Source: CAZYFS01 sp964647465
GTDB taxonomy: Bacteria > Patescibacteriota > Minisyncoccia > Minisyncoccales > UBA1441
Reading direction: 5' to 3'
DNA length: 62,434 nucleotides
Assembly: GCA_964647465.1 (NCBI GenBank)
Contig: CAZYFS010000002.1
Coordinates: forward strand, 1 to 62,434
Position numbers and translations under genes: made by a program. Numbering within the stretch: the stretch's first letter is position 1; every line of letters begins with the position of its first letter. The notes beneath the pieces are model-generated. The model did not search any database, had not been told where the DNA came from, and saw nothing but the letters and a program-made list of their open reading frames with translations. This document shows, piece after piece, positions 17,633 through 27,141 of this stretch.

Positions 17633-18759
17633 AGATTATTTCCTTCTTGATTTTTCTCTTCCAAAACCTTTATCCCTGGCAAAGAACCCCTCAGGAATAA
17701 TTCCATCATCGCTATCCCTCCCTTAGAAAGAAAAGACATTTTCTTTGCTAAATCAAATTCATTCAAGAAATCAACCGTTGATTTTCCTCCAACTAATTTA
17801 AAACTATTTTCGTTACGAGTTATTGCTAGGGCAATATCTTTCGTTCCATGATTAAATTTAGGCAACTCATGCATCCCTAATGACCCATGCCAAATTATCG
17901 TTTCTGCTGTTTTAATAATATTCGAAAATAGTTTTACTGTTTCTGGCCCAATATCAAAAATATCTTCTTCTTTTCTAAGTCCGCCAGGACCAGCAAGGCG
18001 AGTATAAATATTTGGAAAATCTCGAGGAGCAACAACTACATCAACCGGAAGATGTAATTTAAGATTAGTTAGTTCAAGTTGTTCAACGACTTGTACTGTT
18101 TCCTCGTCAGGCCAATTTTTCCCGATTGACATTCCTTTCACTCGCAAAATGACTTCGGCTATTTTTCCTCCCACCAAAACATAGTCAGCTTTAGTTAAAA
18201 ATTGGTGAACAAAAGAAATCGAAGGAACAATAGAATTCCCTCCAATAATAACAACTATTGGTGATTTTCTTTTCTCTCCAATAGTTTTGATTTCTTCCAT
18301 CAATCCAAACCCAGCAAAACTCGGCAAAAAAGAAGGAAGTGCTATTATTGACGCATAATTTTGGAGAGAGGGTTCAAAAGCATCATTGACGAAAATATCA
18401 CCTAATTCAGCTAAGGAATGAGCAAACCCCTTGTCTCCATTAATCTCCTCTGGATAACGAGAAAGATTTTCCAAAAGAATCAATTTATTTTGAGAATTTT
18501 TAATCTGTTCTTTGGTTTCTTCTTCTAAAAGAGAGGAGAAAATGAAATCAACGGGTTCGTTTAATGCTTTGCTTAATTTGTTCGATGTTAATCCTAAGCT
18601 TTCCTTAGGATTTTTTAAGGAGCCCAAGATTATTACTTGGGATTTTTGAGATAAAGCATACTCCAAGGAAGGAAGGCATTTTTCAAAAGGAGCCTCGAAG
18701 TCTATTCTTAGTAAAACTTTCTTTCCGAGAATATTGATGTCCTTAAAATTTTTTATCAT
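17629..18759 (-). CDS. Phosphoglycerate kinase homologue lacking key catalytic residues
   Basis: The 376-residue product keeps the PGK frame: KVLLRIDFEAP, LGDIFVNDAFEPS, LPVDVVVA, FDIGPETVKLF and a C-terminal SKGGIAMMELFLRGSLPGI. Substrate and phosphate-transfer positions are changed. SHLGRP reads GSLKNP, DFNVP reads DFEAP, the RAHxS arginine region reads LQNYAS, the catalytic lysine motif GGAKVSDK reads GGNSIVPS, and WNGPMGVFE reads WHGSLGMHE. A separate normal PGK may be encoded elsewhere. The gene overlaps both neighbours by a few bases and is unlikely to be a decayed pseudogene, because the frame is intact. Non-enzymatic or altered function is inferred. Confidence 0.75.
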   Translation of the reverse strand: MIKNFKDINILGKKVLLRIDFEAPFEKCLPSLEYALSQKSQVIILGSLKNPKESLGLTSNKLSKALNEPVDFIFSSLLEEETKEQIKNSQNKLILLENLSRYPEEINGDKGFAHSLAELGDIFVNDAFEPSLQNYASIIALPSFLPSFAGFGLMEEIKTIGEKRKSPIVVIIGGNSIVPSISFVHQFLTKADYVLVGGKIAEVILRVKGMSIGKNWPDEETVQVVEQLELTNLKLHLPVDVVVAPRDFPNIYTRLAGPGGLRKEEDIFDIGPETVKLFSNIIKTAETIIWHGSLGMHELPKFNHGTKDIALAITRNENSFKLVGGKSTVDFLNEFDLAKKMSFLSKGGIAMMELFLRGSLPGIKVLEEKNQEGNNL

Positions 18760-20305
18760 CGATATTAATTGTTTCTCCTGGTTTAATTTCTTTAAGGGAA
18801 GATGATTTCTTCTCTTTTAATGTTTTCGACAAAAGACCTTTTAAATTCGAATTCCCTTCTTTCTCTTCTTTTTTTTCATTCTGTTCTTCTCTCTTTATTA
18901 CAGCAAGACATTTTTTACAATAAACTGGTCGATTGGGGCTTGGTTGAAAGGGAATTTTCACTCTTTTATTGCATCGGTTGCAAGTTGCCTCATAGAGTTT
19001 ATCGGAAGAATCAGAGTTAGGAGTAGAAATATTTTCTGCCCATCTTTTTATCTTGTCTTCAACAATGCTTCGATCTGTTCCATATCTCTCCTGAGAACTT
19101 TTGATAATCTTTTCTTCATTATCAATTAAGGGAAAAGGAGTGGGAGGTAAAGTTTCTGCTGAAAAAGCTTTTCCGGCTATTCCATCAATCATTAACTTAA
19201 GGTAAATCTGAAATTTATCTAAGTTTACTAAGTTTCCTGCATCAAACTCTGGCGTCATTTCTTTTTCAAGATATTCAGCGTCTTCTGCTCCAACTCGAAA
19301 ACTTATCAATGTTCCAATATTGCCAAAAACAGCATCCCTGACATTGTCTTCCATTTGAGAAATATATTGATGAGCAATAATTAAATTTAAACGGTATTTT
19401 CTCGCTTCAGAAAGGATATCGATAAAAGATCCCGTAGCAAAATTTTGGAATTCATCAACATAAAGAAAAAAATCTTTCCTTTCTTTTTCTGGTATATCAA
19501 CTCTCGACATAGCCGCTAACTGTAATTTTGTCACAACAAGGGCTCCTAAAAGCTTAGAAGCGTCTTCCCCTATTCTTCCTTTTGACAAGTTAACGATAAG
19601 TATTTTTCTTTCATCCATGATCTTGCGAATATCAATCAGCGTTTTAACTTGTCCAATAATATTTCTTATTAATGGGGCAGAAATAAGCTGTCCAATTTTA
19701 TTCTGGATAGCTGCAGTTGCTTCAACCTCATATCTTTCGCTGTAACGAGCAAATTCATTAACCCAGAAAGACCTTATTACTGGGTCCGTCACCTTGCTTA
19801 AAACTTTTTGGCGATAATCAGCATTAGCCAATAACCTATTAATCCCCATCAGAGTTGATCCAGGATACTCCAAAAGGGCAAGAATCGCATTATTAAGAAT
19901 ATATTCCATTCGTGCACTCCACACGTCGGGCCACATTTTTGCAAAGACTCCCATCAGCCCGCTAGCCACTAAATGTCTTTGCTGAGAATCAACATGCTCC
20001 ATGACATTAAAGGCAATTGGATGATCTATATCACCTGGATTAAAATAAATAACATCATTGAGACGATTGGAAGGAATAAATTTTAGCAATTCCTCTGCTG
20101 CTTCCCCATGAGGATCAACAAAACCAACTCCTCGTCCAGCTTGAATATCTTGAATAACAAGATTTTTTAATAATTCCGTCTTCCCCACCCCTGTCTTTCC
20201 AACAATATACACATGCCGACGACGGTCATTCGGCTTAATTCCAAATTTCCTTTTTTCTCCTCGAAAAGTAGTCTTAGCAAAAAAATTAATATCCCCTTCA
20301 GGCAT
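18743..20305 (-). CDS. TraD/VirD4- or HerA-like membrane-associated DNA-translocase ATPase
   Basis: The 520-residue protein has Walker A VGKTGVGKTELL after HVYIVG, then GVGFVDPHGEAAEELL, a Walker B-like FFLYVDEFQNF (residues ~285-295) and LIIAHQYISQM, all typical of type IV secretion coupling ATPases and DUF87/HerA pumps. Near the C-terminus a zinc ribbon of CNRC and CKKC pairs is followed by a charged, lysine-rich tail. No relaxase or pilus genes are adjacent. The next gene downstream of the membrane protein 20374-21678 in transcription, it is probably its partner. DNA or protein transfer across the membrane is inferred from the family only. Confidence 0.8.
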   Translation of the reverse strand: MPEGDINFFAKTTFRGEKRKFGIKPNDRRRHVYIVGKTGVGKTELLKNLVIQDIQAGRGVGFVDPHGEAAEELLKFIPSNRLNDVIYFNPGDIDHPIAFNVMEHVDSQQRHLVASGLMGVFAKMWPDVWSARMEYILNNAILALLEYPGSTLMGINRLLANADYRQKVLSKVTDPVIRSFWVNEFARYSERYEVEATAAIQNKIGQLISAPLIRNIIGQVKTLIDIRKIMDERKILIVNLSKGRIGEDASKLLGALVVTKLQLAAMSRVDIPEKERKDFFLYVDEFQNFATGSFIDILSEARKYRLNLIIAHQYISQMEDNVRDAVFGNIGTLISFRVGAEDAEYLEKEMTPEFDAGNLVNLDKFQIYLKLMIDGIAGKAFSAETLPPTPFPLIDNEEKIIKSSQERYGTDRSIVEDKIKRWAENISTPNSDSSDKLYEATCNRCNKRVKIPFQPSPNRPVYCKKCLAVIKREEQNEKKEEKEGNSNLKGLLSKTLKEKKSSSLKEIKPGETINIDDKKF

Positions 20306-20373
20306 AATAAAAACTTAACTGATCCATCATAGCACATCTTCCCTCGGGATTGAATTTAGAGCAAAAATACTTT

Positions 20374-21678
20374 TTATTCTTGATCGGCAACCGGCAAGTT
20401 GAGAGGTGGCTCCCCTTTAGACATTCTAATCCTTTCCAGAGAAGGAGCTGGCGCAGCAATTTTCCCAGGAAAATGAAAAATAGTTGCTAATTCTTCCGTA
20501 TTCAAAACGAACGTCCCTCCTCCTTTTGGGAAAAGCGGGGGTAATCTTTTAATGTAATGCCAAAAAAGATCGCGTTTTTTAAAGTAAATTCTCTGTTCTT
20601 TGTGGGGAGGATAATAAACTGTCGTCACCATCCAAGGTCTAAGTCCATTTAATCCTTCCGTCGAAAGCCCAACAAAAAAATTGATCGGCACTTTAATTCG
20701 TGGCTTAAAAAAGTTTTCTTTCTTCCCTAGATAAAGAAAACGAATTGTACATTGAAAACCATATTTAGCAATTTTATCTTCAATAGCCTCAATTACTCTA
20801 TTTTCCGCTGACGTAAATTCCATCATCGAAAAATTTTTCTTCTCAACAACTGCTTCTTCTGATCCTTTCCAAAGGAATAGAGTTTCGAAGACCTGACGCA
20901 GAATAGATTTTCTCTTCTCGTCACTAGTTCTCTTTGTTAATTTATCTCTCAATCCTCTGCCTCGACTAATCCAATTATCTTCCTTGTCAGTAATGGGTTT
21001 GGCAACAATCTGAATCCACAGTTGCTCTCCTTTTTTCATCATTGCCATTCCTTCTAATAAGGAAGCTAGCGGATCTACTCTTTTTTCTTCTTTGGCTTCT
21101 GGGCTTTTCTCAAAAAATTGTTCGTAGGTTTTTATTGGATAACTATCCGCTCTATTCAACCGATAATTACATCCCCAAATTTTCCACTCTCGATTAGGTA
21201 ATTTTTGCGGAACTTGTTGAGTGTAATCAGGAAAATCAATAATTTCAACCTCTGGATATTGTGAATAAATAATAGATTTTATCATTTCTTCAAGAGCAAT
21301 CGGAGAGCGAATTAAAAAATGAATCTTTCCATCTATTCCAACAATTTCTAAAGAAAAGTTTAACAAAAATTTTCCATCGATCCATTCTTCTTTAAAATTA
21401 GAAGGATCATAAACCGACCAAAGATGGGAAAAAACTTGTTCCATCGCTTTGATTGGTCTTTTTACTTCCTCGGGAAGTTTTATCTCAAGAAGTTTATATT
21501 GAGCGCGTTCTGCCCCCCAACGATTTTGAATACGCCATTTATACAAAAAACGCCAAGAAGGAAATAAAAAAAAGGGCAGGGCAATCCACCACCACAATTT
21601 AATCATTTGCCCAACCCAATAGAAAGCAACAAACAGACTTTGACCGATGACCGGAAAAGAAGGTCCTAATCCAATCAT
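20374..21678 (-). CDS. Membrane protein paired with the TraD/HerA-like ATPase, function unknown
   Basis: The 434-residue product has two close hydrophobic segments in the first ~45 residues (FPVIGQSLFVAFYW and a tryptophan-rich IKLWWWIALPFFLF) followed by a large soluble domain. The soluble part is not recognised beyond its general CPR character. It ends 69 bases before the TraD/HerA-like gene and starts 2 bases after the sigma-like gene. By analogy with coupling proteins, whose membrane part can be a separate polypeptide, it may anchor the ATPase. This is an inference from order only. Confidence 0.6.
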   Translation of the reverse strand: MIGLGPSFPVIGQSLFVAFYWVGQMIKLWWWIALPFFLFPSWRFLYKWRIQNRWGAERAQYKLLEIKLPEEVKRPIKAMEQVFSHLWSVYDPSNFKEEWIDGKFLLNFSLEIVGIDGKIHFLIRSPIALEEMIKSIIYSQYPEVEIIDFPDYTQQVPQKLPNREWKIWGCNYRLNRADSYPIKTYEQFFEKSPEAKEEKRVDPLASLLEGMAMMKKGEQLWIQIVAKPITDKEDNWISRGRGLRDKLTKRTSDEKRKSILRQVFETLFLWKGSEEAVVEKKNFSMMEFTSAENRVIEAIEDKIAKYGFQCTIRFLYLGKKENFFKPRIKVPINFFVGLSTEGLNGLRPWMVTTVYYPPHKEQRIYFKKRDLFWHYIKRLPPLFPKGGGTFVLNTEELATIFHFPGKIAAPAPSLERIRMSKGEPPLNLPVADQE

Positions 21679-21679
21679 T

Positions 21680-22708
21680 TTAATTAATTGACTTTAGTTG
21701 ATAAGAACCTTTCTGATTCCGAATAAATTGATTGCTACGATTAAGGTTAAGCAAGATCGTGCTTCTTTTCACTAAACGGCGCTCAAGAACCTTATCAATA
21801 ATCTCATCGGCAGATAATAATCGCTTGCTTCCTTCTAAAACTCGAGCAATGACGTTCTCAACAGTTCCTGATTCATATCCCCATTCCCTTAAGGCATATA
21901 ATCCTCGCCCGATCAAAACAAATCGGTCGGCACGGATTAATTCGTTGTGAATCGTTTGAACTAAAGCTTCTCTTTGATTATCTTCCTCTAAGTCCCATTT
22001 TTTTATAAAAAGATTGATTAACTTTGCCACTTCCGCAAAATGTAAGGGAGTATTCTTTTCTTTGAAAACCAAATACGCTTTATCTTTTAGTTTTTTTGGC
22101 TTCACTTCCGGCCATTCAATTAAGCCAAAATCACCACCAATTCCTTTTTCTATTTGGCGAGCAATTTGCAGACAAGACAACAGAAGATCAACATCATCAA
22201 TAGTTCCTTTAGTAATAATATCTTTTGGCGACAAAGAATGATTTTCTTTTTCTAGTTGCTCAACGACATTTTTAATTATTTCCTGAACATCGGTAGCATT
22301 CCCCTCTTCCAACTCCCAAAAGGGATAGGTCTCCTTGCTTACTTTATTTCTTTTAAATTGAGGAGCTAAAACAAGAAAAAAGAACACCTCTGCCTTATTG
22401 TTTTTACCACCAAGATCTTCCAGTAACAAATCTTCGCTTGCCACTTTTCCTTGTTTTTCTAAGTAAGAAATAATTTGTTTGATTGCTAGCGACCGTTCTG
22501 GTAATTTTTGTTTTCGCAATTTTTCCAAACCAGCCTCTTCGATTTGTCTAATCCTTTCCCGAGTAACCCCAAAGTCTGTACCTATTGATTCTAGTGTTTT
22601 TCTTTCGGTATTCTCTAATCCAAAACGTTCCCGCAAAACTTTTTGTGTTCGGGAAGGTAGTAATCGAAAAACGCTCTTTTCAATTTCAAAATAATTATTA
22701 TTTGCCAT
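21680..22708 (-). CDS. Sigma-70 region 4-like HTH plus HARE-HTH regulator
   Basis: Residues ~12-70 look like sigma factor region 4: LPSRTQKVLRERFGLE, TLESIGTDFGVTRERIRQIEE, LEKLRK. The middle of the 342-residue protein contains a HARE-HTH (HB1) domain, KDKAYLVFKEKNTPLHFAEVA, and the C-terminus a second, winged-helix-like segment (AYESGTVENVIARVLEG, ADEIIDKVLERR). There is no region 2, so it is not a normal sigma factor. A relation to RNA polymerase delta-like or regulatory proteins is possible. It heads the operon with the membrane/ATPase pair. The target is unknown. Confidence 0.75.
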   Translation of the reverse strand: MANNNYFEIEKSVFRLLPSRTQKVLRERFGLENTERKTLESIGTDFGVTRERIRQIEEAGLEKLRKQKLPERSLAIKQIISYLEKQGKVASEDLLLEDLGGKNNKAEVFFFLVLAPQFKRNKVSKETYPFWELEEGNATDVQEIIKNVVEQLEKENHSLSPKDIITKGTIDDVDLLLSCLQIARQIEKGIGGDFGLIEWPEVKPKKLKDKAYLVFKEKNTPLHFAEVAKLINLFIKKWDLEEDNQREALVQTIHNELIRADRFVLIGRGLYALREWGYESGTVENVIARVLEGSKRLLSADEIIDKVLERRLVKRSTILLNLNRSNQFIRNQKGSYQLKSIN

Positions 22709-22773
22709 TATTCTTACTTATTAAAGCACAATAAAAATTAAAATCAAGATAGAATAGCATTTCTCGAAAAATT

Positions 22774-24480
22774 TTATTTTTGAGTGCTTCTTAATTTATA
22801 GCGCATTATCTTCCCTATAATGTTCTTTGGAAGATTTTCTACGAATTCAACCTCTCGAGGTATTTTATAATAAATGAGTTTTTCTTGACAATATTTTATT
22901 AATTCTTTAGCAGTACACTTAATATTTTTTTCCAGGACAACAAAAGCTTTTAGAGTTTGTCCATAATATTCGCTATTTACGCCCACAAAAGCCACTTCTT
23001 TTACTTTCGGATGATTAGTTAAAATATTCTCCACTTCCGCTGGCCAAATTTTTTCTCCACGGGAATTAATCATATCGTCTAATCTTCCTTTTAGATAGAT
23101 TCGTCCGTCATCGCTAATCCACCCCACATCTTTGGTATAAAACCATCCATCTTTTAAAACTTCCTTTGTTTTTTCTGGTTTTTGCCAATATCCTTTAAAA
23201 ACTTGTGGTCCCTTAATTATAATTTCTCCAATTTGCCCAACATCTAAAAATTTTCTTTCTTTTTCTTCCAAACTAATGACCTTAATGTCTGTATCAAAAA
23301 CGGGAATTCCGGGAGATCCAGGTGCTTTTTGGTAATTCTCTCTAATGGGATCCATTGTGATAATCGGCGAAGTTTCTGAAAGCCCATAACCTTCTAGCAG
23401 GACAGCTTGTGGGGCCATTTCTTTTATCTTAATAAAAGTCTCTTCTGGGATAGAAGAAGCTCCGCTAGTACAAACCCTTAAGCAGCTTAAATCATACTTC
23501 TTCTTGTCGTTTTCCCAAGTTCGAAGCATCCCCTGATACATTGCCGGGACTCCAACAAAAGCCTGAATTTGATTCTTTTTAATCGCAGCAAGCGCGCTTT
23601 TCGTATGAAATTGAGGTTGAAGATATATCGTTGACCCCTGATAAAGAGCAAAAAACAAAACTGTTGTTAGCCCATAAATATGAAAAAAGGGCAAGACGCC
23701 CAAAAAAGAATCCATTTTTAATCCTTCTGTCCATTTTCGCGAAGTTGCCACCACAGAGAGAAGATTAGAATAAGTCAACATTACCCCTTTTGGTTTCCCT
23801 GTTGTTCCGCTGGTATAAACCATTAAGGCTGTGTCTTTTTCTAGATCCCCATCTCTTTTTTGATAATCGGAAGATTGGCTATCTTCGATCAACTTCACAA
23901 AAGAAAGAAAGTTATTTAAATTATGCTCATTTCTCTTTCTTGCAAAATAATTGGGTGCTTCTTTAATTAAGGAAAGCGATTTGAGATAAGAAGGAAGGTA
24001 ATCAGAAATATTTGTAAGAATTATTTGTGTGTTCAATTGTTGATCAATTCCTTTTAGTTTCCCAGCAAAACGCTTTAAAGAAATAACGAAACGAGGAGAA
24101 AAATCTTTCAAAACATATAATAATTCTTCACTAGGATAAAGAGGATTTAAAGGCACTGGGATTGCTCCCGCTTTCATCGTTGCTAAAATTCCTATTATAA
24201 TTTGAGGACAGTTAGGAAGTAAAAAGGCGACCCGGTCGCCTTTTTTAATATCTAAATCTTGTAGTTTTTTCGCCAAACGATCAGAAAGGTTTTTTAATTC
24301 TTGATAAGAAACCTTGTAACCATAAAAATCAAGAGCTGTTCGACGAGGATGTTTTTCTGCCATCTCATCAAAGAAGTAGTATATGGGATGATTAGAATAA
24401 TCAAGAGAAACGTCCTTTCCTTTAGGATAATATTGGAACCACGATTCTTCCTTTGATGTATTATTCTTATTCTTAATCAT
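22774..24480 (-). CDS. Long-chain fatty-acid/acyl-CoA synthetase (AMP-forming)
   Basis: The 568-residue ANL-superfamily enzyme has A3 VYTSGTTGKPKG, A5 GYGLSETSP, A7 YTKDVGW, A8 GRLDDMINSRGEKIWPAEVE and the C-terminal lysine context PKNIIGKIMRYKLR. It resembles FadD, which activates fatty acids with ATP and CoA. CPR bacteria usually lack fatty-acid synthesis, so use of host-derived fatty acids is a possible role. It stands alone with 87 bases to secF downstream. Confidence 0.88.
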   Translation of the reverse strand: MIKNKNNTSKEESWFQYYPKGKDVSLDYSNHPIYYFFDEMAEKHPRRTALDFYGYKVSYQELKNLSDRLAKKLQDLDIKKGDRVAFLLPNCPQIIIGILATMKAGAIPVPLNPLYPSEELLYVLKDFSPRFVISLKRFAGKLKGIDQQLNTQIILTNISDYLPSYLKSLSLIKEAPNYFARKRNEHNLNNFLSFVKLIEDSQSSDYQKRDGDLEKDTALMVYTSGTTGKPKGVMLTYSNLLSVVATSRKWTEGLKMDSFLGVLPFFHIYGLTTVLFFALYQGSTIYLQPQFHTKSALAAIKKNQIQAFVGVPAMYQGMLRTWENDKKKYDLSCLRVCTSGASSIPEETFIKIKEMAPQAVLLEGYGLSETSPIITMDPIRENYQKAPGSPGIPVFDTDIKVISLEEKERKFLDVGQIGEIIIKGPQVFKGYWQKPEKTKEVLKDGWFYTKDVGWISDDGRIYLKGRLDDMINSRGEKIWPAEVENILTNHPKVKEVAFVGVNSEYYGQTLKAFVVLEKNIKCTAKELIKYCQEKLIYYKIPREVEFVENLPKNIIGKIMRYKLRSTQK

Positions 24481-24567
24481 ATTATCTCCAATTAATGGGA
24501 TAATTTATTTTACCGATAATTGACAAATAAGCAAATGATTTTTATCTTTTAAAACAGAAAACTAAGA

Positions 24568-25470
24568 TTATTTCCGTTTTTTCAAAAGATAGCAACTAGC
24601 TAAAAGAGGGCTAGCCAAGAAAAACGACGAGTAAGTTCCAGAAATAATTCCGATAATTAATGCTAAAGCGAAAAAGTGAAGAGCAGTTCCTCCAAAGAAG
24701 AAAATAGACAAGAGAGCCAATAGGGTCGTTAAAGAAGTATTTAGCGATCGTTTCAGGGTTTGATTAAGACTAATATTCACAGTATCAAAATAATCTTTCC
24801 CTATTCCTTTAAGTAAATTCTCTCTAATCCTATCGAAGACAACAACTGAATCATTAACCGAATAACCAAAAACAACCAGCAAAGCAGTGATAATTGAAAT
24901 ATTGATCTGAATTCCATATAGCTCTCCAATAACAACAAAAACTCCCAAGGCTATAAGAACATCGTGCAATAAAGCTATTAAAGCCGCGAAGCCATATTGC
25001 CAACTAGGTAAAGGATGGGCAATTTTACGAAATGCAAAACTAATATAAAGAAGAATTATAATCGTCGAAAGAATAACTACTGTTCTTGTTTTTTGATTCA
25101 ATTCTCGTCCAATAATTGGGCTAATTGATTCAAAGTTAATTGATGCTTTATCGATCTCTCCTAATTCTTCTAATGCGCCAATAATTTCTGTTTTATCTTC
25201 CTGGCTAACATTACGACTATTAATCTGAACCGTCATTTCTTTTTCTCCAATCAATCGAACATTAACTGCTCCCGAAACAGTTTCAGACAAGGCTTCTCTT
25301 GCTGCCTCCGCTGTCGGTTGTCCATCAAGATATTGGAAAGTTAAAGCACCCCCTCCTTGAAAATCAATTCCCCAATTTAAACCAAAAATAATTAAACCAA
25401 TAATACTACCTCCCACCAATAGGAAAGAAAAAAGATAATATATATTTTTAAATTTCAGAAAATTTATCAT
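24568..25470 (-). CDS. secF: Protein translocase subunit SecF
   Basis: SecF forms a membrane complex with SecD that uses the proton or sodium gradient to pull secreted proteins. The 300-residue form starts at the ATG at 25470 (MINFLKFKNIYYLFSF), one base after the secD stop; an upstream in-frame start at 25515 would only add 15 residues overlapping secD. Six membrane helices, the WGIDFQGGGAL motif after helix 1, and GYSVNDSVVVFDRIREN in the RND-type core are present. It is downstream of secD. Confidence 0.95.
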   Translation of the reverse strand: MINFLKFKNIYYLFSFLLVGGSIIGLIIFGLNWGIDFQGGGALTFQYLDGQPTAEAAREALSETVSGAVNVRLIGEKEMTVQINSRNVSQEDKTEIIGALEELGEIDKASINFESISPIIGRELNQKTRTVVILSTIIILLYISFAFRKIAHPLPSWQYGFAALIALLHDVLIALGVFVVIGELYGIQINISIITALLVVFGYSVNDSVVVFDRIRENLLKGIGKDYFDTVNISLNQTLKRSLNTSLTTLLALLSIFFFGGTALHFFALALIIGIISGTYSSFFLASPLLASCYLLKKRK

Positions 25471-25471
25471 C

Positions 25472-27133
25472 TTATTGCCATAACTTTTTAATTTTTGCCA
25501 GTCTCGTATTCTCAAATAACCTTAATAAGGTTGGAGTCACCCATAAGGCAGAAAAAACACTTACTAAAACCCCCAAGGACAAGGTAATTGAAAAACCCTT
25601 AATAAAACTCGTCCCGAACCAAAACATTATTATAGCAACTAATAATGTTGTCATGTTTCCATCACGAATTGAAGGCCAAGCCCGTTTAACCCCGGCATTG
25701 ATAGCTTGTTTTAGCTCTCGCCCCTCTTTTAATTCTTCCTTCATTCTTTCGAAAATAAGAATATTCGCGTCAACAGCCATTCCAATAGAAAGAATTGCTC
25801 CTCCAATTCCCGCTAATGTTAAAGTAACTGGAATAAATTTAAAAAGAGCAAGGATAATCATGGCGAAAACCGCTAGAGCTAAACTAGCCAAGAAACCAGG
25901 AAAGCGATAAAAAATTAACATGAAAAGAACCATCGCCGCTAACCCGATCAATCCCGCCCACAAAGATTGATCCAAAGAAGTTTTTCCCAAGGTTGGACCA
26001 ATTGTTTTCTGTGATATCAATTCAATTGGAACTGGCAAAGCTCCGCTTTTTAAACGATTAACTATCTCTTTTGCTTTTGTTATATCTAAATCTCCAGTGA
26101 TCACGGCCTTCCCCCCGCTAATTTTATTTTCAACGGTTGGGGCATACAAATCAGTATCGGTAATCTCACCATCTCCGTCGGTGTCAACAATCGCTTTCCC
26201 GTCAAGGAAAATTGCTAATGGCTGTTTAATATTACGAGCAGTAATTTCTTCAAATATTTTTGCTCCTTCTTCGTTAAAACTGAGTTCTATTTTTGGCGAT
26301 CCAGTTGTTTGATCAAAAGCAACAGTAGCTTTATCTAAATAACGACCAGTTAACCCTGTTGTTTTCCATAAAGGAAGAAATTCTTCCGCTATTTTTGTCT
26401 TAATCAAAATATGACTTGCTTTTATTTCCTCCCCCTCTTCTCTTTCTCCTGTTTTTTGAATAAGATGATAACCAAAATCACTTTTAATTAAATTGTCTGT
26501 TATTTCCCCTTCTTCTAGAGCAAAAGCCGCTTCTTCGAATTCAATAACCATTGCTCCTCGACGAAACCATCCCAAATCTCCTCCTTTTTCTTTTGAACCA
26601 GGATCTTCCGAATATTCTTTTGCTAAAGTAGCAAAATCTTCTTCTCCTGCTCTTATTTTTTCCAATACATCTACTGCTCTTCGTTGGGCAGCTTGATTAT
26701 AAAAATTTAATTCTTCTTCTCCTTCGGGAGCTAAATCTTCTGTGGAAGTTCTTTCTTTGAATTCTAAAACCGGTGTTTCTCCTATTTGTTGTAAAGCTTC
26801 ATCTATGTTTTTAATTCCGGGTAATTCTACAATCAATCGAGGATTGGTTCCTCCTGTTTTTGTGAACACTCTTGGTTCAGCAATACCAAAAGCATTTATT
26901 CTTCGCTCAATTACGTCTCTTATCCCTTCTAGGGCACTATCTTTGTCTTGCATAGAAACTTCTGAAACGTCTGCTTCGTAAATCAATCTTGCTCCTCCCT
27001 GCAAATCTAGCCCATATTTGAAATCCTTCTCTGGTAATCCAGGAAAAGACCAAGAAAAAGGAAAAATAACGCTAATTAAAAAATAAATTAGCACAGTTAA
27101 GATAACAACAGAAAAAACTTTTTTACTCAGCAT
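25472..27133 (-). CDS. secD: Protein translocase subunit SecD with inserted parvulin-like domain
   Basis: The frame of this 553-residue protein is SecD: helix 1 (~8-28), FKYGLDLQGGARL, an RRINAFGIAEP head, then from ~370 five membrane helices with GMAVDANILIFERMKEEL. Residues ~150-229 are a clear parvulin core (EEDFATLAKEYSEDPGS, GGDLGWFRRGAMVIEFE, FGYHLIQKTG). The parvulin first strand, KASHILIKT, comes after it at ~238-246 instead of before. This looks like a circularly permuted peptidyl-prolyl isomerase inserted in the extracytoplasmic P1 region. It would put a folding helper on the translocase. The gene sits between secA and secF. Confidence 0.93.
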   Translation of the reverse strand: MLSKKVFSVVILTVLIYFLISVIFPFSWSFPGLPEKDFKYGLDLQGGARLIYEADVSEVSMQDKDSALEGIRDVIERRINAFGIAEPRVFTKTGGTNPRLIVELPGIKNIDEALQQIGETPVLEFKERTSTEDLAPEGEEELNFYNQAAQRRAVDVLEKIRAGEEDFATLAKEYSEDPGSKEKGGDLGWFRRGAMVIEFEEAAFALEEGEITDNLIKSDFGYHLIQKTGEREEGEEIKASHILIKTKIAEEFLPLWKTTGLTGRYLDKATVAFDQTTGSPKIELSFNEEGAKIFEEITARNIKQPLAIFLDGKAIVDTDGDGEITDTDLYAPTVENKISGGKAVITGDLDITKAKEIVNRLKSGALPVPIELISQKTIGPTLGKTSLDQSLWAGLIGLAAMVLFMLIFYRFPGFLASLALAVFAMIILALFKFIPVTLTLAGIGGAILSIGMAVDANILIFERMKEELKEGRELKQAINAGVKRAWPSIRDGNMTTLLVAIIMFWFGTSFIKGFSITLSLGVLVSVFSALWVTPTLLRLFENTRLAKIKKLWQ

Positions 27134-27141
27134 TATGAAGC

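Noticed and set aside
24481..24567. Possible CRISPR or other repeat array in gene-free gaps
   Set aside because: No regularly spaced repeats are seen anywhere in the window; the only tandem repeats are the 1245-bp duplication and the repeats of the surface protein.
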